NCBI GenBank assembly: GCA_014874415.1
Contig: JACWAI010000074.1
Location: forward strand, 1-39,868
DNA: 39,868 nucleotides
Source: Nitrososphaerales archaeon
GTDB lineage: Archaea > Thermoproteota > Nitrososphaeria > Nitrososphaerales > Gagatemarchaeaceae
Direction of reading: 5' to 3'
The translations under genes and the position numbers were made by a program. The notes under the pieces were generated by a model. The model was not told the DNA's origin. It did no database searches and was given only the letters and a program-made list of their open reading frames with translations. Of this stretch, positions 15,510-22,864 are shown piece by piece (the first letter of the stretch is position 1; the number at the start of each line of letters is the position of its first letter).

Positions 15510-16109
15510 ATGCGGCTCCGGAGAGCTTTCTTCGAGAGGTACACCCCTGCGGTGGCGAGAGACTTACTGGGCTGCAGACTCGTCAGGATCGACGGGGGGA
15601 GGAGGCTCTCGGGGGTCATAGTGGAGACCGAGGCATACAGAGGAAGCAGAGACCCGGCCAGCCATGCGTACGCCGGTAGGACGTCGAGAAACGCGGTGAT
15701 GTTCGGACCTGCCGGCTGCGCCTACGTCTACTTCACGATGGGAATGCACCACTGCCTCAATGTGACGACCGAGTTCCCGGGGACACCGGGCGCGGTCCTC
15801 CTCAGGGCGATCGAGCCCTTGGAGGGGGTGTCGGAGATGGTCAGGAATAGAGGGTCAGGCGCGCCGGCCCACATCGCCGACGGTCCCGGGAGGCTCACGA
15901 AGGCACTCGCCATAGACAGACGCCTGAACGGAGAAGACCTGGTCACGTCCGAAGCGCTCTGGCTCGAAAGCGGGTCCAGACCTGCGAGGATAGAGACTAG
16001 CGGGAGGATTGGGATTTCGAAAGGCACGGCACGCAGATGGAGGTTCTTCGTGGAGGGCAGCGGGTTCGTATCGTCAGGGAGACCAGCGGCCAAGGCACAG
16101 AACCCATAA
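15510..16109 (+). CDS. 3-methyladenine DNA glycosylase (AAG/MPG family)
   Basis: An alkyladenine-type DNA glycosylase that removes alkylated purines from DNA in base excision repair. Diagnostic segments are 'ARDLLGCRLVRIDGGRRLSGVIVETEAYRG' with the catalytic Glu, 'DPASHAYAGRTSRNAVMFGPAGCAYVYFTMGMHHCLNVTTE' and 'AVLLRAIEPLEG'. I chose the ATG at 15510 because family members begin a few residues before 'FFERYTPAVARDLLG'. The frame is open from a GTG at 15432 (225 residues), but the extra 26 residues look unlike the family and contain the TTTAAA box. Confidence 0.9.
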   Translation: MRLRRAFFERYTPAVARDLLGCRLVRIDGGRRLSGVIVETEAYRGSRDPASHAYAGRTSRNAVMFGPAGCAYVYFTMGMHHCLNVTTEFPGTPGAVLLRAIEPLEGVSEMVRNRGSGAPAHIADGPGRLTKALAIDRRLNGEDLVTSEALWLESGSRPARIETSGRIGISKGTARRWRFFVEGSGFVSSGRPAAKAQNP

Positions 16110-16169
16110 CTACGCCTGAAGGCGACGCCGAGAACGCGGGGTCGTCGGCTAGTCTGGTCTAGGCTTCAA

Positions 16170-16184
16170 ACCCACTTGGAAGTA
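16170..16184 (+). other. 15-nt intron of tRNA-Pro (29/30)
   Basis: CTTC (16164-16167) pairs with GAAG (16179-16182) as the 4-bp central helix. The 5' bulge is AAA, the 3' bulge TAG, and AGG/CCT forms the outer helix; the inner part is only a loop. Cuts after the second bulge base give CAA+GC, the intact 5' anticodon strand. This intron must be removed before the 37/38 intron can adopt its own BHB. Confidence 0.75.
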
Positions 16185-16192
16185 GCCTTGGG

Positions 16193-16206
16193 ATTCTAGA
16201 CGAGAG
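16193..16206 (+). other. 14-nt intron of tRNA-Pro (37/38)
   Basis: After removal of the first intron, CTTG (16187-16190) pairs with CGAG (16201-16204; one U-G pair), with bulges GGA and AGC and a 7-nt terminal loop. Cuts after the second bulge base place the intron at the canonical 37/38 position. At 14 nt it is close to the minimum that can form this fold. Confidence 0.75.
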
Positions 16207-16277
16207 CGCTTGAGATCCCCGGTTCAAATCCGGGCGACCCCATCCCTCTCGCTTTGTGAACTTCAATCATCATACCG

Positions 16278-16285
16278 TTAAATAC
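16278..16285 (+). promoter_or_regulatory. TATA box for the NrdD-like regulator gene
   Basis: TTAAATAC lies 27-34 nt upstream of the GTG start at 16312, so the transcript would be leaderless or nearly so. Confidence 0.5.
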
Positions 16286-16311
16286 AATTGACAACGACCT
16301 AGAACGCTGAC

Positions 16312-18399
16312 GTGCAGGCTGCTCCCCGTAGGGTCAAGACGATCTACAGCGTGATTGCCTCCCCTCAAAGGCTGGAGATACTCCGCATCCTGAACATCAA
16401 GGGCCCGCTCACATACAGCGCCCTGAAGACCCTCGCCGGCTTCAAATCGAAGAAGGAGTCGGGGAAGTTCGCCTACCACCTCAGGAAGCTCGTGAAACAG
16501 CTGCTGATCCAGCTCAACAGGCAGGAGAGGAAGTACACCGTGACGAATCTTGGACGCCTCGTCCTCAACCTCACCAGGCAGATAGAAGAGCAGTCTCTGG
16601 TCGAGAGCGGGAAGCTCTACGTCAGGACGTCCCACCAGACGATGGAGGAGTTCAACGCCAACAAGATCCTCCAGTCCCTCGTGAAAGAGGCGGGGATGCC
16701 TGTCGAGCTTGCCCAGAAGATAACGAGCGAGACCGAGTCGAGGCTCTACAAGTTCCAGACACAGTATCTCACGGCGCCCCTCATTCGTGAGATTGTGAAC
16801 GCCCTCCTCGTGGAGCACAGCATGGAAGAGTACAGGCACAAGCTGACAAGGCTTGGGATGCCCATCTACGACGTGACCCAACTGCTGGGGAAGGCAGGAG
16901 ACGACGGGGGGAACGTCGAGTCGCTCATCCACCAGACAGGGAAGCAGGTGTTCTCCGAGTATCTCCTGCTCGAGCAGCTCCCCCGCGACGTCGCCGACGC
17001 CCATCTCTCGGGAGACATCCACATCACGAACGCCGGTTCGTGGGGGCTCACCCCGGACACGGTCTTCGTGGACCTCCTTTCCATGAGGAGCGCCGGGCTC
17101 AACCCGAGGGGCAAGATAGCTAACACGTCGATGATCCCGAGCCCCGAGAACGCCGAGAGGGCCCTCAACATCGTGCTCAACCTGGCATCCATGCTTACGC
17201 GCGAGGCATCGGATGAAGTGACGTTCAGGAACTTCCTCCAGTACGTCGCTCCCTACTGCAAATCAAGGGGGAAGAGGGAGCTCGAAACGGTGTTACTGAG
17301 GTTCTTCGAGACCATCGGATCCCCAGTGGCCGGCTCCGTCGGACCAGGGATAAGCATCGACCTGAATCCCTACAGGCATGACGAGGTCAGCCGGGAGGTC
17401 ATGGACAAGACTCTGGACGCTGCATTGGGAGCGTACAGGAACTACGTGGAGGAAACCCCCAGGCCCGACGTCAGGCTCCTGCTCGCCAAGCCCAACAGGG
17501 TGGATGAGACAAAGACCCTTAAAGACGCGGCTTCGATAATATTCAACGGAGGGAGGATAGCGTTCTTCTCGTCCGACCAGAAGAGGAGCTTCCTCGGGTT
17601 GAACGCCAACGTCCTTTCCCAGGATTCACAGGGGGACAACGTCAGCTTCCTCCATGGGCTGAGCCTCAACCTCCCGAGGCTTGCCTACGACTCGAACCAG
17701 GACGAGACATACTTCAGGGCTAAGCTCGCCCTCCTGATAGGGGTGGCATCAGACGCGCTATCCACGAGGAGGAGGCTGATCGAGAGGACCCTGAAGCGCG
17801 GACTGCTCCCGTCCCTCGCCTCCGGATCGGACGCGGTCACCTCCGACGCCATGCCTCTCATCATGAACATGGTCGGCCTCGACGAGACGCTTGCGAGCCT
17901 GATAAGAGACCCCACCACCGCTTCTCGCTACGATCTGGCGGACAAGATAGTCGGCACTGCCACCCAGGTGGCCGACGACAAGTCGACGAAGATAGACAGG
18001 CTGGCGGTGGCCATGCTTGACCTCGACGGGGCCTTCAGGCTGGCCAGCCTTGACTCCGAGAAGTATGGGAAGGCGAACCTGCAGCCTCTTCAGAAGGGGG
18101 CATACACGCAGGCGCCCAGGCTCCAGCTGGCAGACCTCGAGAACCCCGAGAAGATGGACTACATGTCGAAGCTCTCGGTCGGGCTGCACGGCGGGATGTC
18201 CCTGACGCTGGACGGCTCAGCAGAGGAGGTGAGGGGGATTTACAACCTCATCCTGAACGCGACCCCCAAGCTCCCCTACTTCAAAGTGGACAGGACGATA
18301 TCCGTGTGCAGGAACTGCGGGGCGAAGCTGCCGCAGAACGGGGCCAGATGTCCGCGGTGCAAGTCTGTGGCGATGTCGCAGTATTCGACGGCGGCCTAG
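16312..18399 (+). CDS. HTH/ATP-cone protein on a degenerate class III reductase scaffold
   Basis: A 695-residue protein with a striking domain order. Residues 1-90 are a winged helix ('IYSVIASPQRLEILRIL...YHLRKL'). About 100-190 is an ATP-cone ('KLYVRTSHQTMEEFNANKILQSLVKEAG...YRHKL'), the allosteric dATP/ATP-sensing domain of reductases. About 200-660 resembles anaerobic reductase NrdD ('AHLSGDIHITNAGSWGLTPDTVFVD'). It ends with a zinc site C666-x2-C669...C680-x2-C683. Only 12 residues follow the zinc site, so the glycyl-radical loop found there in NrdD is absent; catalysis by the class III mechanism is not expected. It lies directly upstream of nrdJ, so a nucleotide-responsive transcription regulator is the best guess (inference). 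The start is GTG with a near TATA box. Confidence 0.8.
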   Translation: MQAAPRRVKTIYSVIASPQRLEILRILNIKGPLTYSALKTLAGFKSKKESGKFAYHLRKLVKQLLIQLNRQERKYTVTNLGRLVLNLTRQIEEQSLVESGKLYVRTSHQTMEEFNANKILQSLVKEAGMPVELAQKITSETESRLYKFQTQYLTAPLIREIVNALLVEHSMEEYRHKLTRLGMPIYDVTQLLGKAGDDGGNVESLIHQTGKQVFSEYLLLEQLPRDVADAHLSGDIHITNAGSWGLTPDTVFVDLLSMRSAGLNPRGKIANTSMIPSPENAERALNIVLNLASMLTREASDEVTFRNFLQYVAPYCKSRGKRELETVLLRFFETIGSPVAGSVGPGISIDLNPYRHDEVSREVMDKTLDAALGAYRNYVEETPRPDVRLLLAKPNRVDETKTLKDAASIIFNGGRIAFFSSDQKRSFLGLNANVLSQDSQGDNVSFLHGLSLNLPRLAYDSNQDETYFRAKLALLIGVASDALSTRRRLIERTLKRGLLPSLASGSDAVTSDAMPLIMNMVGLDETLASLIRDPTTASRYDLADKIVGTATQVADDKSTKIDRLAVAMLDLDGAFRLASLDSEKYGKANLQPLQKGAYTQAPRLQLADLENPEKMDYMSKLSVGLHGGMSLTLDGSAEEVRGIYNLILNATPKLPYFKVDRTISVCRNCGAKLPQNGARCPRCKSVAMSQYSTAA

Positions 18400-18518
18400 C
18401 CTGCCACGAATCGCATTAACATCTTGTCAATAAGAGTTCACAGCGATGCATCTCATGTTGTCGAAGCCCGCGGCCATGCCCTTGCTTGATGGTTAACTAA
18501 GAATCAGCCGAGGGTGAG

Positions 18519-18526
18519 ATATATAT
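18519..18526 (+). promoter_or_regulatory. TATA box for nrdJ
   Basis: An ATATATAT tract lies 29-36 nt upstream of the nrdJ ATG. The reductase therefore has its own promoter, separate from the upstream regulator-like gene. The 155-nt intergenic region 18400-18554 would hold any operator; I see no clear palindrome in it. Confidence 0.55.
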
Positions 18527-18554
18527 CGCGGGAGATGGGGTCAAGGCCAAGGTT

Positions 18555-20861
18555 ATGACGTCAATAGTTGAACAACCACGTGACTCTCCGGACGCCGGAG
18601 ATCAGACCAAGGAAGTCAAGCTTCCGACAGAGACCCTTGCGGCGTTCGAAGGAGATGAACTGCGCGCCAGGGTATTTTACGAAAAGTACGCGCTGAGAGA
18701 CGCCGACGGCAAGCAGACCGAGAAGGTCCCCGCAGACATGTGGCGCCGGGTGGCGAAGGAGCTCGCCTCGCCTGAAATGGAGGACGAGAAGAAGAAGGAA
18801 TGGGCGTCGAAGTTCTACTGGCTACTTGAGAATTATCGATTCGTGCCAGGCGGAAGAATTCTATTTGGCGCAGGACAAAATAGAAAGTCTACGTTATTGA
18901 ATTGTTATTTTTTCAAAATCCGTGAAGATTCGATCGAAGCTATCTTCGATTGGTGCAAGGAAGCCGCAAGAACTTACAGCTTCGGGGGCGGGGTCGGCAC
19001 CGACATCTCCGTGCTGAGGCCAAGAGGGGCCCCGGTGAACAACTCGGCCATCTACAGTTCCGGCGCCGTCTCGTTCATGGAGCTCCTTTCGACGACGACA
19101 GGGACCATAGGCCAGGCCGGAAGGAGGGGCGCCCTGATGATCACGATCAGGGTGGACCATCCCGACGTCATGGACTTCATCAACGTCAAGAAGGACCTCA
19201 AGAAAGTCAACTACGCGAACATCTCGGTGAAGATTACCGACGACTTCATGAGGGCGGTCGAGACAGACGGGGACTTCCTCCTGCACTTCAAGAACGAGAA
19301 GGTCGAGGTCAACCGCACGGTGCGGGCCAGGGACGTCTGGAAGTCCCTGATCAAGGGATCTTGGCAGTCGGCCGAGCCCGGAGTCCTGTTCTGGGACAAC
19401 ATCAAGCGGGACTCGACGACGGAGTACAACGGAATGGAGGTCCAGGGGGTCAACCCGTGCAGCGAACAGACTCTCGAAAGCTACGGGTGCTGCTGCCTGG
19501 GTTCGGTCAACCTCAGCGCGTTCGTGAAGGAGCCGTTCACCGAGAGGGCGAGCATAGACTGGGACGGCCTGACGAGGGCGACCCAGTACGGCGTCCGCTT
19601 CCTCGACAACGTCCTCGACTACAACGCCGAAAGGCACCCGCTCCCGCAGCAGAAGGACGCCTCGCTCCACAGCAGGAGGATAGGGGTAGGCATCACCGGG
19701 CTAGGGGACATGCTGATCAAGCTGGGCTTGAAGTACGACGAGGACTCGACCATCGGTTTCGTCGACCACCTCTTCGAGAGGATCAAGAATGCTATCTACG
19801 ACTACTCCACCGACCTGGCCAAGGAAAAGGGAAGCTTCCCTGCCTTCGACGCCGAGAAGCACCTCGCCCAGCCTTTCATGTCAAGGCTGGACGGGAAGGT
19901 GAAGGAGAAGATCAGGAGCCAGGGCATACGGAACGCCGCGGTCACGACTATCCCGCCCGTGGGCTCTGGTTCGATCCTCGCGGGGACGAGCAGCGGGGTC
20001 GAGCCTGTCTTCGCGCTCTCCTACACCAGGAGGAGCAAGTCCCTCAGCGAAGGGGAGTTCAAGGTGTTCCACCCGCTCGTGAAGGAGTACATGGGCGCCA
20101 CCGGGGCGAGGAACGAGGGCCAGCTCCCGAACTACTTCGTGACTGCGCACCAGATCAAGCCCGAGATGAGGGTGAGGATGCAGGCCACAATCCAGAAGCA
20201 CATAGACACGGCCATATCGAGCACGGTCAACCTTCCGGAGGAGATTACGCCCGACGAGGTCGAGAAGATCTACACGCTCGCCTGGAGGCTTGGGTGCAAA
20301 GGGATCACTGTCTACAGGGAAGGGAGCCGTGAGGGGATACTCGAGACCGAGAAGGTGGCGAAGAAGGTCGAGCCCAAGCCAGCCGCCTCCTTCGAGAGGC
20401 CCAAGATGATGGATGGGAAGACGCTGAAGCTGAAGCTCCCCCAGGGGAGCATCTACCTGACCGCCAACCTCGTGGAGGGCGAGATAAAGGAGGTCTTCGT
20501 GACTCTGGGAAAGTCGGGAGCGGACGAGAACGCCGACGCTGCGGCCCTGGGGAGGCTGATCAGCCTCTATCTCCAGCACGGAGGGGACATCAACAGCGTC
20601 ATTGGCACCCTGAAGGGGATCAAGGGGAAATACGTCTCCTGGGACGAGGGGACCCAGCTCCAGTCGATCCCGGACGCCATAGCCAAGGCGCTGGAGCTCC
20701 TGACACTGAACCACGTGGTGAAGGAGTCAGGTACCCCCGAGGCGGCCAACCCGAAGGGTCAGAGGCAGGGGGCGACGTGCCCAGATTGTCACGAGCCTAC
20801 CCTGATTTTCGAATCGGGTTGCTATAAGTGCACCACTTGCGGCTACTCGAAATGTGAGTGA
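18555..20861 (+). CDS. nrdJ: Class II (B12-dependent) ribonucleotide reductase
   Basis: A 768-residue adenosylcobalamin-dependent reductase making deoxyribonucleotides. The first redox cysteine is C117 in 'STLLNCYFF', the NxCxE radical motif is N300-P-C-S-E304, and 'TIPPVGSGSILAGTSSGVEP' is the phosphate-binding segment. The C-terminus ends in a Cys-rich tail 'CPDCHEPTLIFESGCYKCTTCGYSKCE', combining a zinc-ribbon-like site with possible redox cysteines. No N-terminal ATP-cone is present in this protein; the neighbouring gene carries one instead. Codons from about 18823 to 18960, around C117, are AT-rich, unlike the rest. The 3' end overlaps a converging HNH remnant by 19 nt. Confidence 0.95.
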   Translation: MTSIVEQPRDSPDAGDQTKEVKLPTETLAAFEGDELRARVFYEKYALRDADGKQTEKVPADMWRRVAKELASPEMEDEKKKEWASKFYWLLENYRFVPGGRILFGAGQNRKSTLLNCYFFKIREDSIEAIFDWCKEAARTYSFGGGVGTDISVLRPRGAPVNNSAIYSSGAVSFMELLSTTTGTIGQAGRRGALMITIRVDHPDVMDFINVKKDLKKVNYANISVKITDDFMRAVETDGDFLLHFKNEKVEVNRTVRARDVWKSLIKGSWQSAEPGVLFWDNIKRDSTTEYNGMEVQGVNPCSEQTLESYGCCCLGSVNLSAFVKEPFTERASIDWDGLTRATQYGVRFLDNVLDYNAERHPLPQQKDASLHSRRIGVGITGLGDMLIKLGLKYDEDSTIGFVDHLFERIKNAIYDYSTDLAKEKGSFPAFDAEKHLAQPFMSRLDGKVKEKIRSQGIRNAAVTTIPPVGSGSILAGTSSGVEPVFALSYTRRSKSLSEGEFKVFHPLVKEYMGATGARNEGQLPNYFVTAHQIKPEMRVRMQATIQKHIDTAISSTVNLPEEITPDEVEKIYTLAWRLGCKGITVYREGSREGILETEKVAKKVEPKPAASFERPKMMDGKTLKLKLPQGSIYLTANLVEGEIKEVFVTLGKSGADENADAAALGRLISLYLQHGGDINSVIGTLKGIKGKYVSWDEGTQLQSIPDAIAKALELLTLNHVVKESGTPEAANPKGQRQGATCPDCHEPTLIFESGCYKCTTCGYSKCE

Positions 20862-21353
20862 AATCGTGTAGCTACAGCGGCGCAGTACTCGATGAACTCT
20901 TTGAGAGTCCTGTCTCGCCTTGTGGCGTTGCATTTGTAACAGAGAATGGCAATGTTATCAGCTCTGATTGTCATTTCATTATCCAGTCGGTCGAGGCTTG
21001 GGCTATCTCTCCGCATCTTCCACTTGTTCCCTAAGCCCCAATTGAGCTTGCAGCCACAGATGTAACAGTTGTCCTCCTTGCTGGCCAACTCGTAGAGTTG
21101 TTCCGAGGTCATTTCTACGACATAGCCGGGCCCTCCTATGACTCGCCGGACAAGCGTGGGCCCACTTTCTCCTAGGATTCTCCGCTGCGTACTTTCGGTC
21201 GTACTGTATCTTCTCGTCGCGGTGAGCTCGATTGTAAGACTTGGCGCTGGCGATATCACATGCCTTGCATACGTACCTGAATCCCGACGGTGGTGTAGAA
21301 GCTAGAAATGGGCAAGTTTCTATTGCAGCGCATGCAGTCCGGGTCTCTTCCAT
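20843..21353 (-). pseudogene. Frameshifted HNH homing-type endonuclease
   Basis: Two overlapping frames together make one HNH protein. The N-terminal part (ATG at 21353) gives 'METRTACAAIE'-like Cys-rich sequence continuing 'VCKACDIASAKSYNRAHRDEKIQYDRKYAAENPRRKWAH', a zinc-finger-like head common in phage and homing HNH enzymes. The C-terminal part, in another frame, gives 'LVRRVIGGPGYVVEMTSEQLYELASKEDNCYICGCKLNWG', then 'DSPSLDRLDNE' and 'NIAILCYKCNATRRDR', the HNH/zinc core. A single +1 shift near 21160 joins them. Composition is less GC-rich than the neighbours. It is convergent with nrdJ, overlapping its last codons. It is probably a decayed mobile endonuclease, although a sequencing indel is possible. 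Confidence 0.7.
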
Positions 21354-21540
21354 ACCCTACTACGGGCCAGGGGGATTTAACACCAAACCCCCACAATGAA
21401 GTGGCTACTCAAAGTGCGAGCAAGCCGCAGGGACGGTTCTGTTGCGTTCATGGGTGCTGGGAATCCTCCCTGTTGCGCCACTGGTGCTGGACTGTTCTCA
21501 GAGTTGGTCTTAATTGCCCCTCGATACTGATAGGATACCG

Positions 21541-21753
21541 ATGAACCGAAGACTGTTAGGCATTCTCGTCGTTGCTGTTCTCGCCTTTCTTTTCTTTGCC
21601 CCTGTAGTCTATGTCCTCCCGTTGAGTCCTATCGACCAAGTCAGTTGTGTGGCCAGAGGATGCAATCTCCCCCTGTATGGTTCGGTCACCTATTGGGCCT
21701 TCCGGGTAGGTGGTGTGTGGATGCAATACGGATACTTCGCTATGATTCTCTGA
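21541..21753 (+). CDS. Small exported or membrane protein
   Basis: A 70-residue ORF from ATG 21541: MNRRLLGILVVAVLAFLFFAPVVYVLP followed by a short tail with two cysteines ('VSCVARGCNLPLYG') and a weaker C-terminal hydrophobic stretch. It looks like a signal-anchor mini-protein. No family is recognised. The upstream interval 21354-21540 holds no gene that I can support; it contains a GGGGG...CCCCC hairpin (21370-21392). Short inverted repeats flank the gene (21434-21445 and 21806-21817). Confidence 0.45.
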   Translation: MNRRLLGILVVAVLAFLFFAPVVYVLPLSPIDQVSCVARGCNLPLYGSVTYWAFRVGGVWMQYGYFAMIL

Positions 21754-21865
21754 GCCGTTCGGGGGTGTTGCGAGGCTGGTGCCGACTCTCCCCGCTCCGG
21801 TTTATGCAACAGAACCGCAGGGACCCCGGCAACGGTTTTACCCTGGCACCTAGGGCCGGGGATCG

Positions 21866-22096
21866 TTGAACAAGGGAAAGAGGGCGCTTATCATCGTCGT
21901 GCTGACCACGGCCCTGGTGCTGACCCCGTTAATTCTCGGCGGCGTCTTCCTGGGGTTCTACGTTGGGGACGCTGTGGGCTACTCCGGGAACGTGCTCGCC
22001 ATCACCTTCTCGACCTTCGGTTTCGTGGCTGGGATGTTCGTAATATTCCAGGTCATAAAGGCGGTAGTCGCCAGGACAGACGAGGCTAGCCGCTGA
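21866..22096 (+). CDS. Small two-helix membrane protein, AtpZ/AtpI-like
   Basis: A 76-residue protein from a TTG start with two membrane helices ('ALIIVVLTTALVLTPLILGGVFLGFYVGD' and 'VLAITFSTFGFVAGMFVIFQVIKAV'). The Gly-rich pattern GGxxLGxxxGD...GfxxGxxxxxxxIK resembles the bacterial AtpZ/AtpI proteins associated with ATP synthases, although similarity at this length is weak. It is convergent with the ATP synthase operon and overlaps the last small gene of that operon by 11 nt. Function in Mg2+ supply or assembly would be inference only. Confidence 0.55.
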   Translation: MNKGKRALIIVVLTTALVLTPLILGGVFLGFYVGDAVGYSGNVLAITFSTFGFVAGMFVIFQVIKAVVARTDEASR

Positions 22097-22223
22097 CTTT
22101 CTTAAGGGCCGCTGACTTCGCCTTCTGGACGCTCGCCTTCAGCGATTCCGCGGCCTGGTCGTAGGTATCCTGCACGCGCTTGGCAGCGGATTTGAACGGC
22201 TCGTCGACCAGATCTTCGCTCAT
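22086..22223 (-). CDS. 45-residue protein at end of the ATP synthase operon
   Basis: An ATG at 22223 overlaps the atpD stop (ATGA), the same coupling seen for atpA-atpB. It opens a frame beginning MSEDLVDEPFKSAAKRVQDT and ending KKVSG, 45 residues in total. The sequence is a single Lys/Ala/Gln-rich amphipathic helix without cysteines or membrane segments. Codon use is like that of the operon. I know of no named A-type ATPase subunit of this size at this place; a small accessory or stalk-binding peptide is a guess. Confidence 0.6.
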   Translation of the reverse strand: MSEDLVDEPFKSAAKRVQDTYDQAAESLKASVQKAKSAALKKVSG

Positions 22224-22861
22224 TGGGCCACCTTCTTCTCCAGCATCTTCTTCACATGCTTGAGCCTCGAGAACTCCTCTCTTTCCCTTTCCTCGAGGGT
22301 AGCCTGGATGAAACGGATGGAGCTCTCATAGCGGGGTATGATCATGTATTCGAGGGCATTGAGAAGCCTCTGGGTCTTCTCGAGCTCCTTCGCCAGCCTG
22401 AATATGGCGTTCTCAAACTCTGCCGCGCGGAAAATCGATGGGAGGACCTTCCTCATCTGCCTTGATGCCCTGTCGACTGCGACGTTGCTGTCTGCGAACC
22501 CATAGGTCATACCCACCTCTTTCTCCGAAAGCTTTAGCGAAGGTATGTCCACGTCGACTATCCTGCGGACGCTCACGTCAGCCTCCACCATTGGCGGGGT
22601 GTTGGCGGCTATGCCCTCGAGGCGGAGGGGGCCGAGCTTGAGGTATGCGTCGTAGAGCGCGAGGTAGGCGTCTGAGAGGGGTTGCGATATCTCGTCCCGG
22701 GCAGCGGTCGCATGCTCTATCATTTCGTCCAGGCGCTTCAGGAGCACGTCACGCTTGTCGTCCAGGACCTTCTTCACTCTGACAGCTGTCTGGAGCCTCT
22801 TGCGGGTGCCGATGAGCTCGATCTTGGTCGGGAGGACGTTGCCGCCTGATGCTACGGACAT
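22220..22861 (-). CDS. atpD: A-type ATP synthase subunit D
   Basis: A 213-residue subunit D, the central rotor shaft. It starts with 'LPTKIELIGTRKRLQTAVRVKKVLDDKRDVLLKRLDEMI', the conserved N-terminal coiled-coil signature ('T+ EL...L......LL+.K+D.L'), and ends with the matching C-terminal helix 'LNALEYMIIPRYESSIRFIQATLEEREREEFSRLKHVKKML'. It links the catalytic A3B3 head to the membrane ring. It begins 3 nt after the atpB stop and overlaps the next mini-gene. Confidence 0.95.
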   Translation of the reverse strand: MSVASGGNVLPTKIELIGTRKRLQTAVRVKKVLDDKRDVLLKRLDEMIEHATAARDEISQPLSDAYLALYDAYLKLGPLRLEGIAANTPPMVEADVSVRRIVDVDIPSLKLSEKEVGMTYGFADSNVAVDRASRQMRKVLPSIFRAAEFENAIFRLAKELEKTQRLLNALEYMIIPRYESSIRFIQATLEEREREEFSRLKHVKKMLEKKVAQ

Positions 22862-22864
22862 TTC

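Larger units (their letters stand above)
16138..16242 (+). tRNA. tRNA-Pro(TGG) with two mini-introns
   Basis: Acceptor GGGGTCG/CGACCCC with discriminator A; D-stem GGCT/GGCT (two G-U pairs) with an 11-nt loop containing G18G19; T-arm CCCGG-TTCAAAT-CCGGG; variable loop AGATC. The gene does not fold directly. Removing 16170-16184 and 16193-16206 gives a perfect anticodon stem CAAGC/GCTTG with loop CTTGGGC, anticodon TGG, and a 76-nt tRNA. Both insertions have BHB geometry. CCA is not encoded. Confidence 0.88.

Noticed and set aside
18950-20332. A 460-codon open frame on the plus strand overlapping nrdJ
   Set aside because: It lies wholly inside nrdJ in another frame, is rich in Arg, Gly and Pro as expected for a shadow of GC-rich coding DNA, and has no family features.
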